Below, piece by piece: positions 33,602 through 41,215 of a stretch of 64,000 nucleotides of DNA. The position numbers were made by a program, and so were the translations under genes. The number at the start of each line of letters is the position of its first letter. Positions within the stretch are counted from its first letter, which is position 1. Below the pieces are notes generated by a model. It was not told the origin of the DNA, made no database searches, and saw nothing but the letters and a program-made list of their open reading frames with translations. Source of the stretch: Lachnospiraceae bacterium. GTDB lineage: Bacteria > Bacillota > Clostridia > Lachnospirales > Lachnospiraceae. The stretch lies in contig JALERW010000016.1 of the NCBI GenBank assembly GCA_022763925.1, positions 36,568 through 100,567 of the forward strand, read 5' to 3'.

Positions 33602-35308
33602 ATGTATTCATCGGTAGACGTCATTTGGACGCTGGTGGGAGCAGCCCTCGTATTCTTTATGCAGGCAGGCTTTGCTCTCTGTGAGGCAGGTATGACCCGT
33701 GCGAAAAACACCGGTAATATCCTGATGAAAAACCTTATGGATTTCTGTATCGGTACCCCGTGCTACTGGATCGTCGGATTCGGTATTATGTTCGGAGGAA
33801 CCGGAGCCCTGATCGGAGGCTTTGATCCGTTCATCAGAGGAACCTATGATTTCGGAACTCTTCCGACGATGTGTTATGTGATTTTCCAGACGGTATTCTG
33901 TGCAACCGCAGCTACCATCGTAAGCGGATCCATGGCAGAGCGTACGAACTTTAAGGCATACTGTGTTTACAGTGCAATGATCTCCCTTTTGGTTTATCCG
34001 ATTTCCGGACACTGGATCTGGGGCGGAGGCTGGTTAGCTTCTCTTGGCTTCCACGATTTTGCAGGAAGCACGGCCGTACATATGGTCGGCGGTGTTACCG
34101 CCTGCATCGGTGCTAAAATACTTGGACCGCGTATCGGAAAGTATGACAAGAACGGTAAGGCCCATGCAATTCCCGGCCACAACCTGACCGCAGCAGCTCT
34201 GGGTGTCTTCATCCTCTGGTTCTGCTGGTTCGGATTCAACGGCGCGAGCACAGTTGCCATGAGCACAGACGCAGATATGGTAAGTGCCAGCCAGATTTTC
34301 ATGAACACCAATATGGCAGCAGCAGTTGCAACCTGTACGGTTATGATCTTTACCTGGATCCGTTATAAGAAGCCGGATGTGTCCATGTCTTTAAACGGTG
34401 CGCTTGCCGGACTGGTGGCCATCACCGCAGGCTGCGATATGGTATCTGTTGCCGGAGCATTCTTCATCGGCCTGATCGCAGGTATTGCAGTTGTTCTTTC
34501 TGTTGAGTTCTTTGATAATGTTGTTAAAATTGATGACCCGGTTGGTGCAATTTCCGTTCATGGTGTATGCGGTGCCCTCGGAACCATTCTTACCGGCCTG
34601 TTTGCTCTGGACGGCGGCGTATTCTACGGCGGCGGCTTCCATTTCTTCGGTGTTCAGGTGCTGGGTGTTGCAGCGGTGATTGCATGGGTCGTTGTGAGCA
34701 TGACCATCATTTTCGTGATCATTGACAAGACCATCGGACTTCGTGTACCGGCAGATGTGGAGATTGAAGGTCTGGATATTCATGAGCATGGTCTGGTAAG
34801 TGCATATGCAGGCTTTAACATTACCGACGTATCCACAGGCATGGAAGTAAATGCAAATACGGATCTCGGTGAGAGCGATTATGAAAAGGCCAGCGAGAAG
34901 CAGAAGGCTGTATCTGTACCGGTAACAAGAACCGAAACAGTTGGGAATACGACAGGTATGTACAAGGTTTCCATTATCTGTAAGCCTACCCGGTATGAAA
35001 ACCTCAAGAATTCTCTGAACGATATCGGAATCACAGGTATGACCGTTACCCAGGTAATGGGCTGCGGCATCCAGAAGGGTGCAGGCGAGCGGTATCGTGG
35101 CGCTGAGCTGGATATCAACGTGCTTCCGAAGATGAAGATTGAGGTAATCGTTGGAAATATTCCGGTAGAGACAGTCATTGAGACTGCCAAGAAGGCGCTG
35201 TACAGCGGCCATATCGGAGATGGAAAGATTTTCGTATATGATGTGCAGAAGGTAGTAAAGGTACGTACCGGCGAAGAAGACCTGGATGCATTAAAAGATG
35301 TAGAATAA
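33602..35308 (+). CDS. amtB: Ammonium transporter fused to a PII signal domain (AmtB-GlnK)
   Basis: 568 aa from ATG 33602 (GAGGAGG upstream). Residues 1-400: eleven-helix Amt with the family signature around DFAGSTAVHMVGGVTA and twin-His region. Residues about 455-568: a complete PII domain, starting MYKVSIICKPTRYENLKNSL, T-loop with GERYRGAELDINVLPK keeping the Tyr used for modification, B-loop IGDGKIFVYDVQKVVKVRTGE shown in part. Normally PII is a separate trimer that plugs the channel; here it is tethered, joined by a Glu/Lys-rich linker. No separate glnK nearby. Expression seems gated by a leader terminator. Confidence 0.95.
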   Translation: MYSSVDVIWTLVGAALVFFMQAGFALCEAGMTRAKNTGNILMKNLMDFCIGTPCYWIVGFGIMFGGTGALIGGFDPFIRGTYDFGTLPTMCYVIFQTVFCATAATIVSGSMAERTNFKAYCVYSAMISLLVYPISGHWIWGGGWLASLGFHDFAGSTAVHMVGGVTACIGAKILGPRIGKYDKNGKAHAIPGHNLTAAALGVFILWFCWFGFNGASTVAMSTDADMVSASQIFMNTNMAAAVATCTVMIFTWIRYKKPDVSMSLNGALAGLVAITAGCDMVSVAGAFFIGLIAGIAVVLSVEFFDNVVKIDDPVGAISVHGVCGALGTILTGLFALDGGVFYGGGFHFFGVQVLGVAAVIAWVVVSMTIIFVIIDKTIGLRVPADVEIEGLDIHEHGLVSAYAGFNITDVSTGMEVNANTDLGESDYEKASEKQKAVSVPVTRTETVGNTTGMYKVSIICKPTRYENLKNSLNDIGITGMTVTQVMGCGIQKGAGERYRGAELDINVLPKMKIEVIVGNIPVETVIETAKKALYSGHIGDGKIFVYDVQKVVKVRTGEEDLDALKDVE

Positions 35309-35324
35309 GGCTTGCCGGATTTCT

Positions 35325-35364
35325 CCGGGCCGTTATCCGAAAGGGTAGCGGCCCGGTTTGTTTC
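35325..35364 (+). terminator. Intrinsic terminator after amtB
   Basis: CCGGGCCGTTATCC (35325-35338) folds on GGGTAGCGGCCCGG (35343-35356) with GAAA tetraloop and two wobble pairs; TTTGTTTC follows. Confidence 0.9.
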
Positions 35365-35451
35365 TGCCCTTCCGGGTTAAAGTCCTGATTATCGGACAGT
35401 ACTTCTGATAAGCTTCTGGGTATAGAAGAAAGGCAGAAGGAGGAATCCGGA

Positions 35452-35577
35452 ATGAATAACAGAAGAAAAATGTCACTGGCAGAGGAAATGGGACTTGGGA
35501 GCCGTCTGGAGCTTTATGTCCTGCTGGCTGCACTGGCTGTATCTGTAGTTCTGCTGGCCTACGGGGCATGGATGTAG
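35452..35577 (+). CDS. 41-aa single-pass membrane protein
   Basis: Short gene with an excellent start: AAGGAGGA 7 nt before ATG 35452. The product begins MNNRRKMSLAEEMGLGSRLE and ends in one hydrophobic helix (LYVLLAALAVSVVLLAYGAWM), a typical small membrane protein. No family recognised. Stands between the amtB terminator and a WYL regulator; could associate with a membrane partner. Confidence 0.6.
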   Translation: MNNRRKMSLAEEMGLGSRLELYVLLAALAVSVVLLAYGAWM

Positions 35578-35608
35578 AAGGGATATTTCTGATATCGGTG
35601 AGCGCGGA

Positions 35609-35638
35609 TTGCACAGAGGGAATGGGACGTGCTATAAT
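35609..35638 (+). promoter_or_regulatory. Promoter of the WYL regulator-proC unit
   Basis: TATAAT (35633-35638) with TTGCAC at 35609 (18-bp spacer). Just after it, CTCAG and CTGAG (35652-35667) make a small inverted repeat that could be an operator. Confidence 0.55.
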
Positions 35639-35697
35639 AAACCATGGATACTCTCAGGGTACTCTGAGGGAAACAGGAAGCGGCAGGAGGTGTGCGC

Positions 35698-36705
35698 ATG
35701 GCAAAAGGGGTGAATCAGAAGCAGAAAATTCTATATCTCAGGCAGATTCTTCTGGAGCGTACAGATGAGAAGCATCCCATTTCCATGGCCGAAATTCTGG
35801 AGGCGCTGGAAGCATATGGGATACAGGCAGAACGAAAGAGCATTTATGCTGATATCGAAACACTGAAAAATTTTGGTATGGATATCATTCATAGAAGAGA
35901 GCAGCCATCCGGCTACTGTGTGGTCAGCCGCGAATTTGAACTGCCCGAACTGAAGCTTCTTGTGGATGCGGTGCAGTCTTCCAAGTTTCTGACTGCCAGG
36001 AAGTCGGAGCAGCTGATCCGGAAGCTGGAGAGTCTGACCAGCAGATATGAGGCGAAGCAGCTGGCCCGGCAGGTGGTGGTGACGGACCGGATCAAGACGA
36101 TGAATGAGAGTATTTATTATAATGTGGATGAGATCCATCTGGCAATCTCGGAGAATGTGAAGATCCGGTTTCAGTATGGAGAATGGACGATCTCCAAGGA
36201 GCTGCGTCTGAAAAGGGATGGAGCATGGTATGTGATCAGCCCCTGGGCTCTGACCTGGGATGACGAGAATTATTATATGATAGGCTACGATCGGGAGGCG
36301 GAGCAGATCAAGCATTACCGCGTGGATAAGATGCGAAGAATTTCTCTGACAGGGGAGCCAAGAGAGGGACAGAGCACCTTTGACCGTCTGGATATGGGAA
36401 GATATACAAAGAAGACCTTCGGCATGTTCGGAGGCGAGGACGAAACGGTTGTACTGACCTGCCAAAATCATCTGGCGGGAGTGATCATTGACCGGTTCGG
36501 AAGTGAGGTTCCCATGCGCTCTGCAGGGGAAGGATTGTTTTCCGCCCGTGTCACTGTGGCGGTAAGTCCACAGTTTTTTGGATGGCTGGCAGGGCTGGGA
36601 GACGGTGTGCAGGTTACGGGACCTGCGAGGATCAGAAAAGCATACAGGGCTTATCTGGAGAATATTCTGAAGGCCTATCAGGGAGAAAACAGCAGTACAT
36701 ATTGA
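35698..36705 (+). CDS. WYL-domain transcriptional regulator
   Basis: 335 aa from ATG 35698 (AGGAGG 7 nt upstream). N-terminal HTH of DeoR type (ISMAEILEALEAYGIQAERKSIYADIETL, shown as AERKSIYADIETLKNFG), then a WYL ligand-binding domain (GAWYVISPWALTWDDENYYM) and a WCX-type C-terminal extension. Such proteins sense nucleic acid or nucleotides. 14 bp before proC. Confidence 0.9.
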   Translation: MAKGVNQKQKILYLRQILLERTDEKHPISMAEILEALEAYGIQAERKSIYADIETLKNFGMDIIHRREQPSGYCVVSREFELPELKLLVDAVQSSKFLTARKSEQLIRKLESLTSRYEAKQLARQVVVTDRIKTMNESIYYNVDEIHLAISENVKIRFQYGEWTISKELRLKRDGAWYVISPWALTWDDENYYMIGYDREAEQIKHYRVDKMRRISLTGEPREGQSTFDRLDMGRYTKKTFGMFGGEDETVVLTCQNHLAGVIIDRFGSEVPMRSAGEGLFSARVTVAVSPQFFGWLAGLGDGVQVTGPARIRKAYRAYLENILKAYQGENSSTY

Positions 36706-36719
36706 GGAGGAATGGCCGT

Positions 36720-37517
36720 ATGGCAAAGATTGGATTTATCGGAATGGGAAATATGGGATATGCGATTTTAAAGGGGCTTTTAAAGCTTTACCGTCCGGAG
36801 GATATCCTGTTTACGGATGTGAATAAAGAACGGATGCATTTTGTGAAGGAAAAAACCGGTGTGGATTATGTGGAGACAAATGCGGAGTGTGCCAATCAGT
36901 CTCAGATTGTTGTTCTGGCTGTTAAGCCCCAGTATTACACGGGAGTGCTGAAAAATATCAAATATGCGGTAAAGCCGGAACAGATCGTGATATCCATTGC
37001 CCCGGGCATTACCATTGAAAGCCTGAAAAAATCTCTGGGAGAGGACAGACGGATCGTACGTGCCATGCCGAATACTCCGGCCCTTCTCGGAGAGGGAATG
37101 ACCGGAGTGACCTACGAGCGAGCACTGTTTTCGGAGGAGGAAGAGAAGGAGATCCGGGAATTTTTCGGTTCCTTCGGACGGATGGAATACGTGGAAGAGC
37201 ATCTGATGAGCGCCGTGGTATGTGCCAGCGGAAGCTCTCCTGCCTATGTTTATATGTTTATTGAGGCGCTGGCAGACAGTGCGGTCCGTTATGGGCTTCC
37301 TCGGGATAAGGCCTATTTCTTTGCCGCCCAGGCGGTGAAGGGTGCAGCAGACATGGTGCTTGAGACCGGAAAGCATCCCGGAGAGCTGAAGGATGAGGTA
37401 TGTTCTCCGGCAGGCACGACCATTGCCGGGGTAGCGGCACTGGAGGAATACGGATTCAGAAATGCGGTGCTGAAGGCCAATGAGGCCTGTTACCGGAAGT
37501 GTGAAGGACTGAAATAA
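36720..37517 (+). CDS. proC: Pyrroline-5-carboxylate reductase
   Basis: Last step of proline synthesis, NAD(P)H-dependent. 265 aa from ATG 36720 (GAGGAGG 9 nt upstream). Rossmann GFIGMGNMGYAI, VLAVKPQYY, VRAMPNTPALLGEGMTG and the P5CR signature PAGTTIAGVAALEEYGFRNA. Directly follows the WYL regulator. Confidence 0.96.
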   Translation: MAKIGFIGMGNMGYAILKGLLKLYRPEDILFTDVNKERMHFVKEKTGVDYVETNAECANQSQIVVLAVKPQYYTGVLKNIKYAVKPEQIVISIAPGITIESLKKSLGEDRRIVRAMPNTPALLGEGMTGVTYERALFSEEEEKEIREFFGSFGRMEYVEEHLMSAVVCASGSSPAYVYMFIEALADSAVRYGLPRDKAYFFAAQAVKGAADMVLETGKHPGELKDEVCSPAGTTIAGVAALEEYGFRNAVLKANEACYRKCEGLK

Positions 37518-37583
37518 CGGGTATATTTTCCAGGCCCTGTCTAAAAACAGCGACGGGGCTGTATCGGAAGGAGAGAAATATTT

Positions 37584-38117
37584 ATGGAGTTTGAGCGTCT
37601 GAAGCGGGAACTGGTTTATAAGGGAGCTATAATTGATATGTATAAGGATTATGTGCGTACCCCGTCCGGGCATGTGGCGGAGTGGGATTTTATCGGTCAT
37701 AAGGGGGCTGCGGCTGTTGTGCCGGTGACAGAGGATGGGAAGCTTCTGATGGTCCGCCAGTACCGGAACGCAATTGACCGGTATACGATCGAGATTCCGG
37801 CCGGAGGACGGGACAGTCTCGAGGAGGAAACGCTTGCCTGTGCGTCCAGAGAGCTGGAGGAGGAGACCGGATTTCGTTCGGACAACCTGGAGCTGCTGAT
37901 CCAGCTGAAGACAGCGGTGGCATACTGTAATGAGTTTATTGACGTGTATGTAGCCAGAGATCTGATTCCCTCCAGACAGCATCTGGATGAGGATGAATTT
38001 ATTAACGTTCAGGCATATTCCCTTGAGGAGCTGTGCGGAAAAATTTATGCGGGAGAGATTCAGGACGCCAAAACGGTTGCCGCAGTTATGGCATATTACG
38101 GAAAGTACGGGAAATGA
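37584..38117 (+). CDS. nudF: Nudix hydrolase, ADP-ribose pyrophosphatase type
   Basis: 177 aa. Nudix box GRDSLEEETLACASRELEEETGF (G-x5-E-x7-RE-x2-EE-x-G) at about 75-97, preceded by QYRNAIDRYTIEIPAG as in ADP-ribose pyrophosphatases. AAGGAGAG precedes the ATG. Same order as Bacillus nudF-spoIIM-(fur)-xerD, which supports the name. Confidence 0.9.
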   Translation: MEFERLKRELVYKGAIIDMYKDYVRTPSGHVAEWDFIGHKGAAAVVPVTEDGKLLMVRQYRNAIDRYTIEIPAGGRDSLEEETLACASRELEEETGFRSDNLELLIQLKTAVAYCNEFIDVYVARDLIPSRQHLDEDEFINVQAYSLEELCGKIYAGEIQDAKTVAAVMAYYGKYGK

Positions 38118-38150
38118 AAAAGTGCCTGCAGGGCAGGCTTAAAAAGCAGG

Positions 38151-38179
38151 GAATAGAATCCGGATAAGGGACATATATA
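38151..38179 (+). promoter_or_regulatory. Possible SigE promoter of spoIIM
   Basis: ATA (38153-38155), 16 bp, CATATATA (38172-38179), close to the mother-cell SigE pattern ATA-16/18-CATAYAHT (7 of 8 in the -10). spoIIM is SigE-dependent in Bacillus. Confidence 0.35.
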
Positions 38180-38233
38180 TGTACAAACAGAAGGGCAGCC
38201 GGTCTTTCTGGCCTCAGGAAAGGGGAAGGTGCT

Positions 38234-38839
38234 GTGAGATATCCGGGAAAAGACAGCGGGGTTTCTGTATCCAGAAAATTCCTGCTGTTTTTTATGACGG
38301 GATTTATTCCGGGAGTACTGTTTGCCTGCATGACAGGAAAGCAATATATGGAATATGCAGGGATTATAAGTGAATATTATATGAACCGCTACAAATATAT
38401 GGAGATTGTGAAGGAGCAGCTGTTCCTGTATCTTATGAAGGAGCGGATGGTGCCGATGCTCTTTCTTCTCCTCATGTCCCTGACTGCATATGGGAAGGCT
38501 GCCGTGTATCTTGCCCTGTTATGGATGGGGATCTCCTTCGGGATTCTGTGGACATTATCCGTTCTGAAATTCGGTGCTGTCGGTTTTCTGATCTGCGCGG
38601 CAGGGATGCTTCCGCAGTATCTCTTCTATGTTCCGGCATTTCTTATGCTGGCCTTTCAGATACGCAGGGGAGCTATATATGAGGTGCTGCGGTCGGGACG
38701 ATACGCTGGCATGCAAAAAGGGGCCTTTGTGGGGAATGTTCTGCAATATTTTGTTGTTTTTATCCTTCTGGTGGCAGGAATCATCCTGGAAACATGGGTG
38801 AGCCCCGAACTTTTGAAGCTGGTGTTAAAAATTTTGTAA
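38234..38839 (+). CDS. spoIIM: Stage II sporulation protein M
   Basis: 201 aa from GTG 38234 with GGGGAAGG upstream. Five membrane helices (FLLFFMTGFIPGVLFACM, MVPMLFLLLMSLTAYGKAAV, and others) and the SpoIIM/DUF95-type layout with an intervening soluble segment ending KERMVPML. SpoIIM joins SpoIID and SpoIIP for septal peptidoglycan removal during engulfment. Placement between nudF and xerD, as in Bacillus, supports the call. Confidence 0.82.
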   Translation: MRYPGKDSGVSVSRKFLLFFMTGFIPGVLFACMTGKQYMEYAGIISEYYMNRYKYMEIVKEQLFLYLMKERMVPMLFLLLMSLTAYGKAAVYLALLWMGISFGILWTLSVLKFGAVGFLICAAGMLPQYLFYVPAFLMLAFQIRRGAIYEVLRSGRYAGMQKGAFVGNVLQYFVVFILLVAGIILETWVSPELLKLVLKIL

Positions 38840-38903
38840 AATAATTCATGTTTTTTTTACAATATCTTGTGGGGCTGAAAATGGGGGTTCCGATATGTTG
38901 TGC

Positions 38904-38946
38904 TTTTGCCCAAAAAGCCCGAAAAACCGGGGGTTTCAGGGCAAAA
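38904..38946 (+). terminator. Hairpin between spoIIM and xerD
   Basis: TTTTGCCC (38904-38911) pairs with GGGCAAAA (38939-38946); the loop holds a further weak GC stem. T-run is poor. The xerD -35 begins 8 bp later. Confidence 0.5.
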
Positions 38947-38953
38947 TTACTAT

Positions 38954-38982
38954 TTGATTTTCCTTAAAAACCACATTATAAT
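38954..38982 (+). promoter_or_regulatory. xerD promoter
   Basis: TTGATT (38954-38959), 17-bp spacer, TATAAT (38977-38982). Confidence 0.75.
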
Positions 38983-39055
38983 AGAATCTGTAGTCGGCAG
39001 AAAGGGAGAGTCTCTGCCGATATCTTTTCCGAAAAAAATGTGGGGGAACTACCGG

Positions 39056-39940
39056 ATGGAACAGGAGCTGCAGTCTTTTATCGTTTATCTTCATGATGTG
39101 AAGAAGACATCTGCAAATACGGAAATTTCATATCAGAGAGACCTGCGCAAGCTGGAGAGCTATATGGAGCAGCAGGGGATCACAGAGGCAGAGCAGCTGA
39201 ATGCAACGAATCTGAATTCGTATATTCTGTATCTGGAGAAGAGCGGCTTTGCACCCTCCACCGTATCCAGGAACATTGCGTCGATTAAGGCCTTTGCTCA
39301 TTATCTTCAGACGGAGGGAATCCTGAAGGAGGATATTTCCAGTGCGCTGAAGGCACCGCGGATCGAGAAGAAGATGCCCGGAATTTTAAGCGTGCAGGAG
39401 ATCGATCGGCTTCTGGCACAGCCGGATGACAAGACGCCGAAGGATATCCGGGACAAGGCCATGCTGGAGCTTCTGTATGCCACAGGTATCCGGGTGACAG
39501 AACTGATTTCCCTGACGGTTTCGGAAGTCAACCTGAAGATGAGCTACATTATCTGCAGGGATGGAGATCGGGAACGGATCATTCCTTTCGGAAAGAACGC
39601 AAGAAAAGCACTGGAGCATTATCTGTCCGGAGCAAGGCAGATCCTGCTGAAGGGCAATGACAGTGATATTCTTTTTACCAACTGCTCGGGCAGCCCCATG
39701 AGCCGACAGGGGTTCTGGAAGCTGATCAAGCATTATGCCAAGAAAGCCGGGATTACATCAGAGATCACACCTCATACTATCCGCCATTCTTTTGCCGCAC
39801 ATCTGGTGGAGAACGGTGCGGATCTGCATGCAGTGCAGGAAATGATGGGACATTCTGATATTTCCACCACTCAGGTATATGTGAATCTGAATGCCAGCCG
39901 GATTCGGGAAGTGTATGCGAAGGCCCATCCGAGAAGATAA
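39056..39940 (+). CDS. xerD: Site-specific tyrosine recombinase XerD
   Basis: Resolves chromosome dimers at dif. 294 aa from ATG 39056; longer upstream starts exist but would include the promoter. N-terminal SAM-like core-binding domain (FIVYLHDVKKTSANTEISYQ) and catalytic domain with Arg in LYATGIRVTELISL, HTIRHSFAAHL (His-x-x-Arg), GHSDISTTQVYVN (His and the Tyr nucleophile). Length and nudF-spoIIM context favour XerD over integrases. Confidence 0.93.
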   Translation: MEQELQSFIVYLHDVKKTSANTEISYQRDLRKLESYMEQQGITEAEQLNATNLNSYILYLEKSGFAPSTVSRNIASIKAFAHYLQTEGILKEDISSALKAPRIEKKMPGILSVQEIDRLLAQPDDKTPKDIRDKAMLELLYATGIRVTELISLTVSEVNLKMSYIICRDGDRERIIPFGKNARKALEHYLSGARQILLKGNDSDILFTNCSGSPMSRQGFWKLIKHYAKKAGITSEITPHTIRHSFAAHLVENGADLHAVQEMMGHSDISTTQVYVNLNASRIREVYAKAHPRR

Positions 39941-40006
39941 TATATATGATACGTATTTTTGCCAAAAGGTACGAAATACGGAAATAGTAGATAATGAATA
40001 AAAAAA

Positions 40007-40055
40007 GCAGGGACAGATTCCTTTTTGATTAAGAAAGAATCTGTCTCTGTCTTTT
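40007..40055. terminator. Bidirectional terminator between xerD and aroF
   Basis: GCAGGGACAGATTC-type arm (40007-40020) pairs with GAATCTGTCTCTGT (40037-40050) with two wobbles; T5 follows on plus and A-rich sequence precedes, so it serves both convergent genes. Confidence 0.88.
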
Positions 40056-40104
40056 TACTTTGAGTATATTTTCAGCTCTTTGGTTCTTAGGGAGGCGCAG
40101 AACC

Positions 40105-41133
40105 TTAGCAAAGCTCGGCAATCTCGTAGAGAAGCTGCTCGGATTCCGCCCATCCGAGGCATGGATCTGTGATGGATTTGCCGTATACGCCTGCCCCCAC
40201 CTTCTGGCAGCCGGGTTCGATGTAGCTCTCCACCATGACACCTTTGACCAGCTTTCGGATATCCGGATCCAGGCGGCGGCTGTGGAGCACTTCCTTGACA
40301 ATGCGGACCTGCTGATCATATTTCTTGTTGGAATTGGAGTGGTTGGCATCAATGATGGCAGCCGGATTCAGAAGGTCCTTTTCATTGTACATGTTCATCA
40401 GATGCTGAAGATCCTCGTAATGATAGTTGGGCATACAGGAACCGTATTTATTTACAGCGCCTCTTAAAACCACATGAGTCAGAGGATTTCCGTCTGTCTT
40501 CACTTCCCAGCCGCGGTAGATGAAGGTATGGCTGCCCTGAGCGGCGTGCACGGAATTCAGCATAACGGACAGATCGCCGCTGGTCGGATTCTTCATGCCG
40601 GCCGGAATATCGAAGCCGCTTGTTACGAGGCGATGCTGCTGATCTTCTACGGAACGGGCGCCAATGGCCACGTAGGAAAGAATATCGGAGAGATACCGCC
40701 AGTTTTCCGGATAGAGCATCTCATCCGCAGCGGTAAAACCGGTCTCTTCCACAGCGCGGATATGGAGATGACGCACAGCGATGAGACCTGCAAGAAGGTC
40801 AGGCTTCTTTTCCGGATCCGGCTGATGTACGAGACCCTTATAGCCATCCCCGGTGGTACGGGGCTTATTGGTATAAATTCGCGGAATGATAATCACCTTG
40901 TCCTTTATTTTTTCCTGTACGGGGACAAGGCGGCTGATGTAATCGCAGACAGAGTCCTCATTGTCTGCGGAGCAGGGGCCGATAATGGCCAGAAACTTAT
41001 CGGATTCTCCGGTAAAAACCTTCCGGATCTCTTCGTCTCGTTCCTTTTTTATCTGGGCTACCTTTTCCGGAACCGGATATTGCTGCTTGATCTCTGCCGG
41101 AGTGGGAAGCTTTTTAATGAATTCAAATCCCAT
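40105..41133 (-). CDS. aroF: DAHP synthase, class I (AroF/G/H type)
   Basis: First step of aromatic amino-acid synthesis, condensing PEP and erythrose-4-phosphate. 342 aa. Motifs: IIGPCSADN, RIYTNKPRTTGDGYKG, GARSVEDQQHR, PAGMKNPTSGD, DANHSNSNKKYDQQ, GVMVESYIEPGCQ, typical of the AroFGH (E. coli-like) class. An SD-like AAAGGAG precedes the ATG by about 9 nt. It has its own promoter overlapping the end of the flippase gene. No T-box seen; feedback likely is allosteric. Confidence 0.96.
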   Translation of the reverse strand: MGFEFIKKLPTPAEIKQQYPVPEKVAQIKKERDEEIRKVFTGESDKFLAIIGPCSADNEDSVCDYISRLVPVQEKIKDKVIIIPRIYTNKPRTTGDGYKGLVHQPDPEKKPDLLAGLIAVRHLHIRAVEETGFTAADEMLYPENWRYLSDILSYVAIGARSVEDQQHRLVTSGFDIPAGMKNPTSGDLSVMLNSVHAAQGSHTFIYRGWEVKTDGNPLTHVVLRGAVNKYGSCMPNYHYEDLQHLMNMYNEKDLLNPAAIIDANHSNSNKKYDQQVRIVKEVLHSRRLDPDIRKLVKGVMVESYIEPGCQKVGAGVYGKSITDPCLGWAESEQLLYEIAELC

Positions 41134-41186
41134 GGTAAAATAACTCCTTTGCCGTAAAATAGTAGGTCTTTGTTAAAAACACAGCT

Positions 41187-41215
41187 ATTATATACCATTT
41201 TTTTTGCGTTGTCGA
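41187..41215 (-). promoter_or_regulatory. aroF promoter (minus strand)
   Basis: On the minus strand TCGACA (41215-41210), 17-bp spacer, TATAAT (41192-41187). It overlaps the last codons of the upstream flippase gene. Confidence 0.72.

Noticed and set aside
40474..41157. 227-codon plus-strand frame opposite aroF
   Set aside because: It is antisense to a well-conserved DAHP synthase, with no start signal and no recognisable family.
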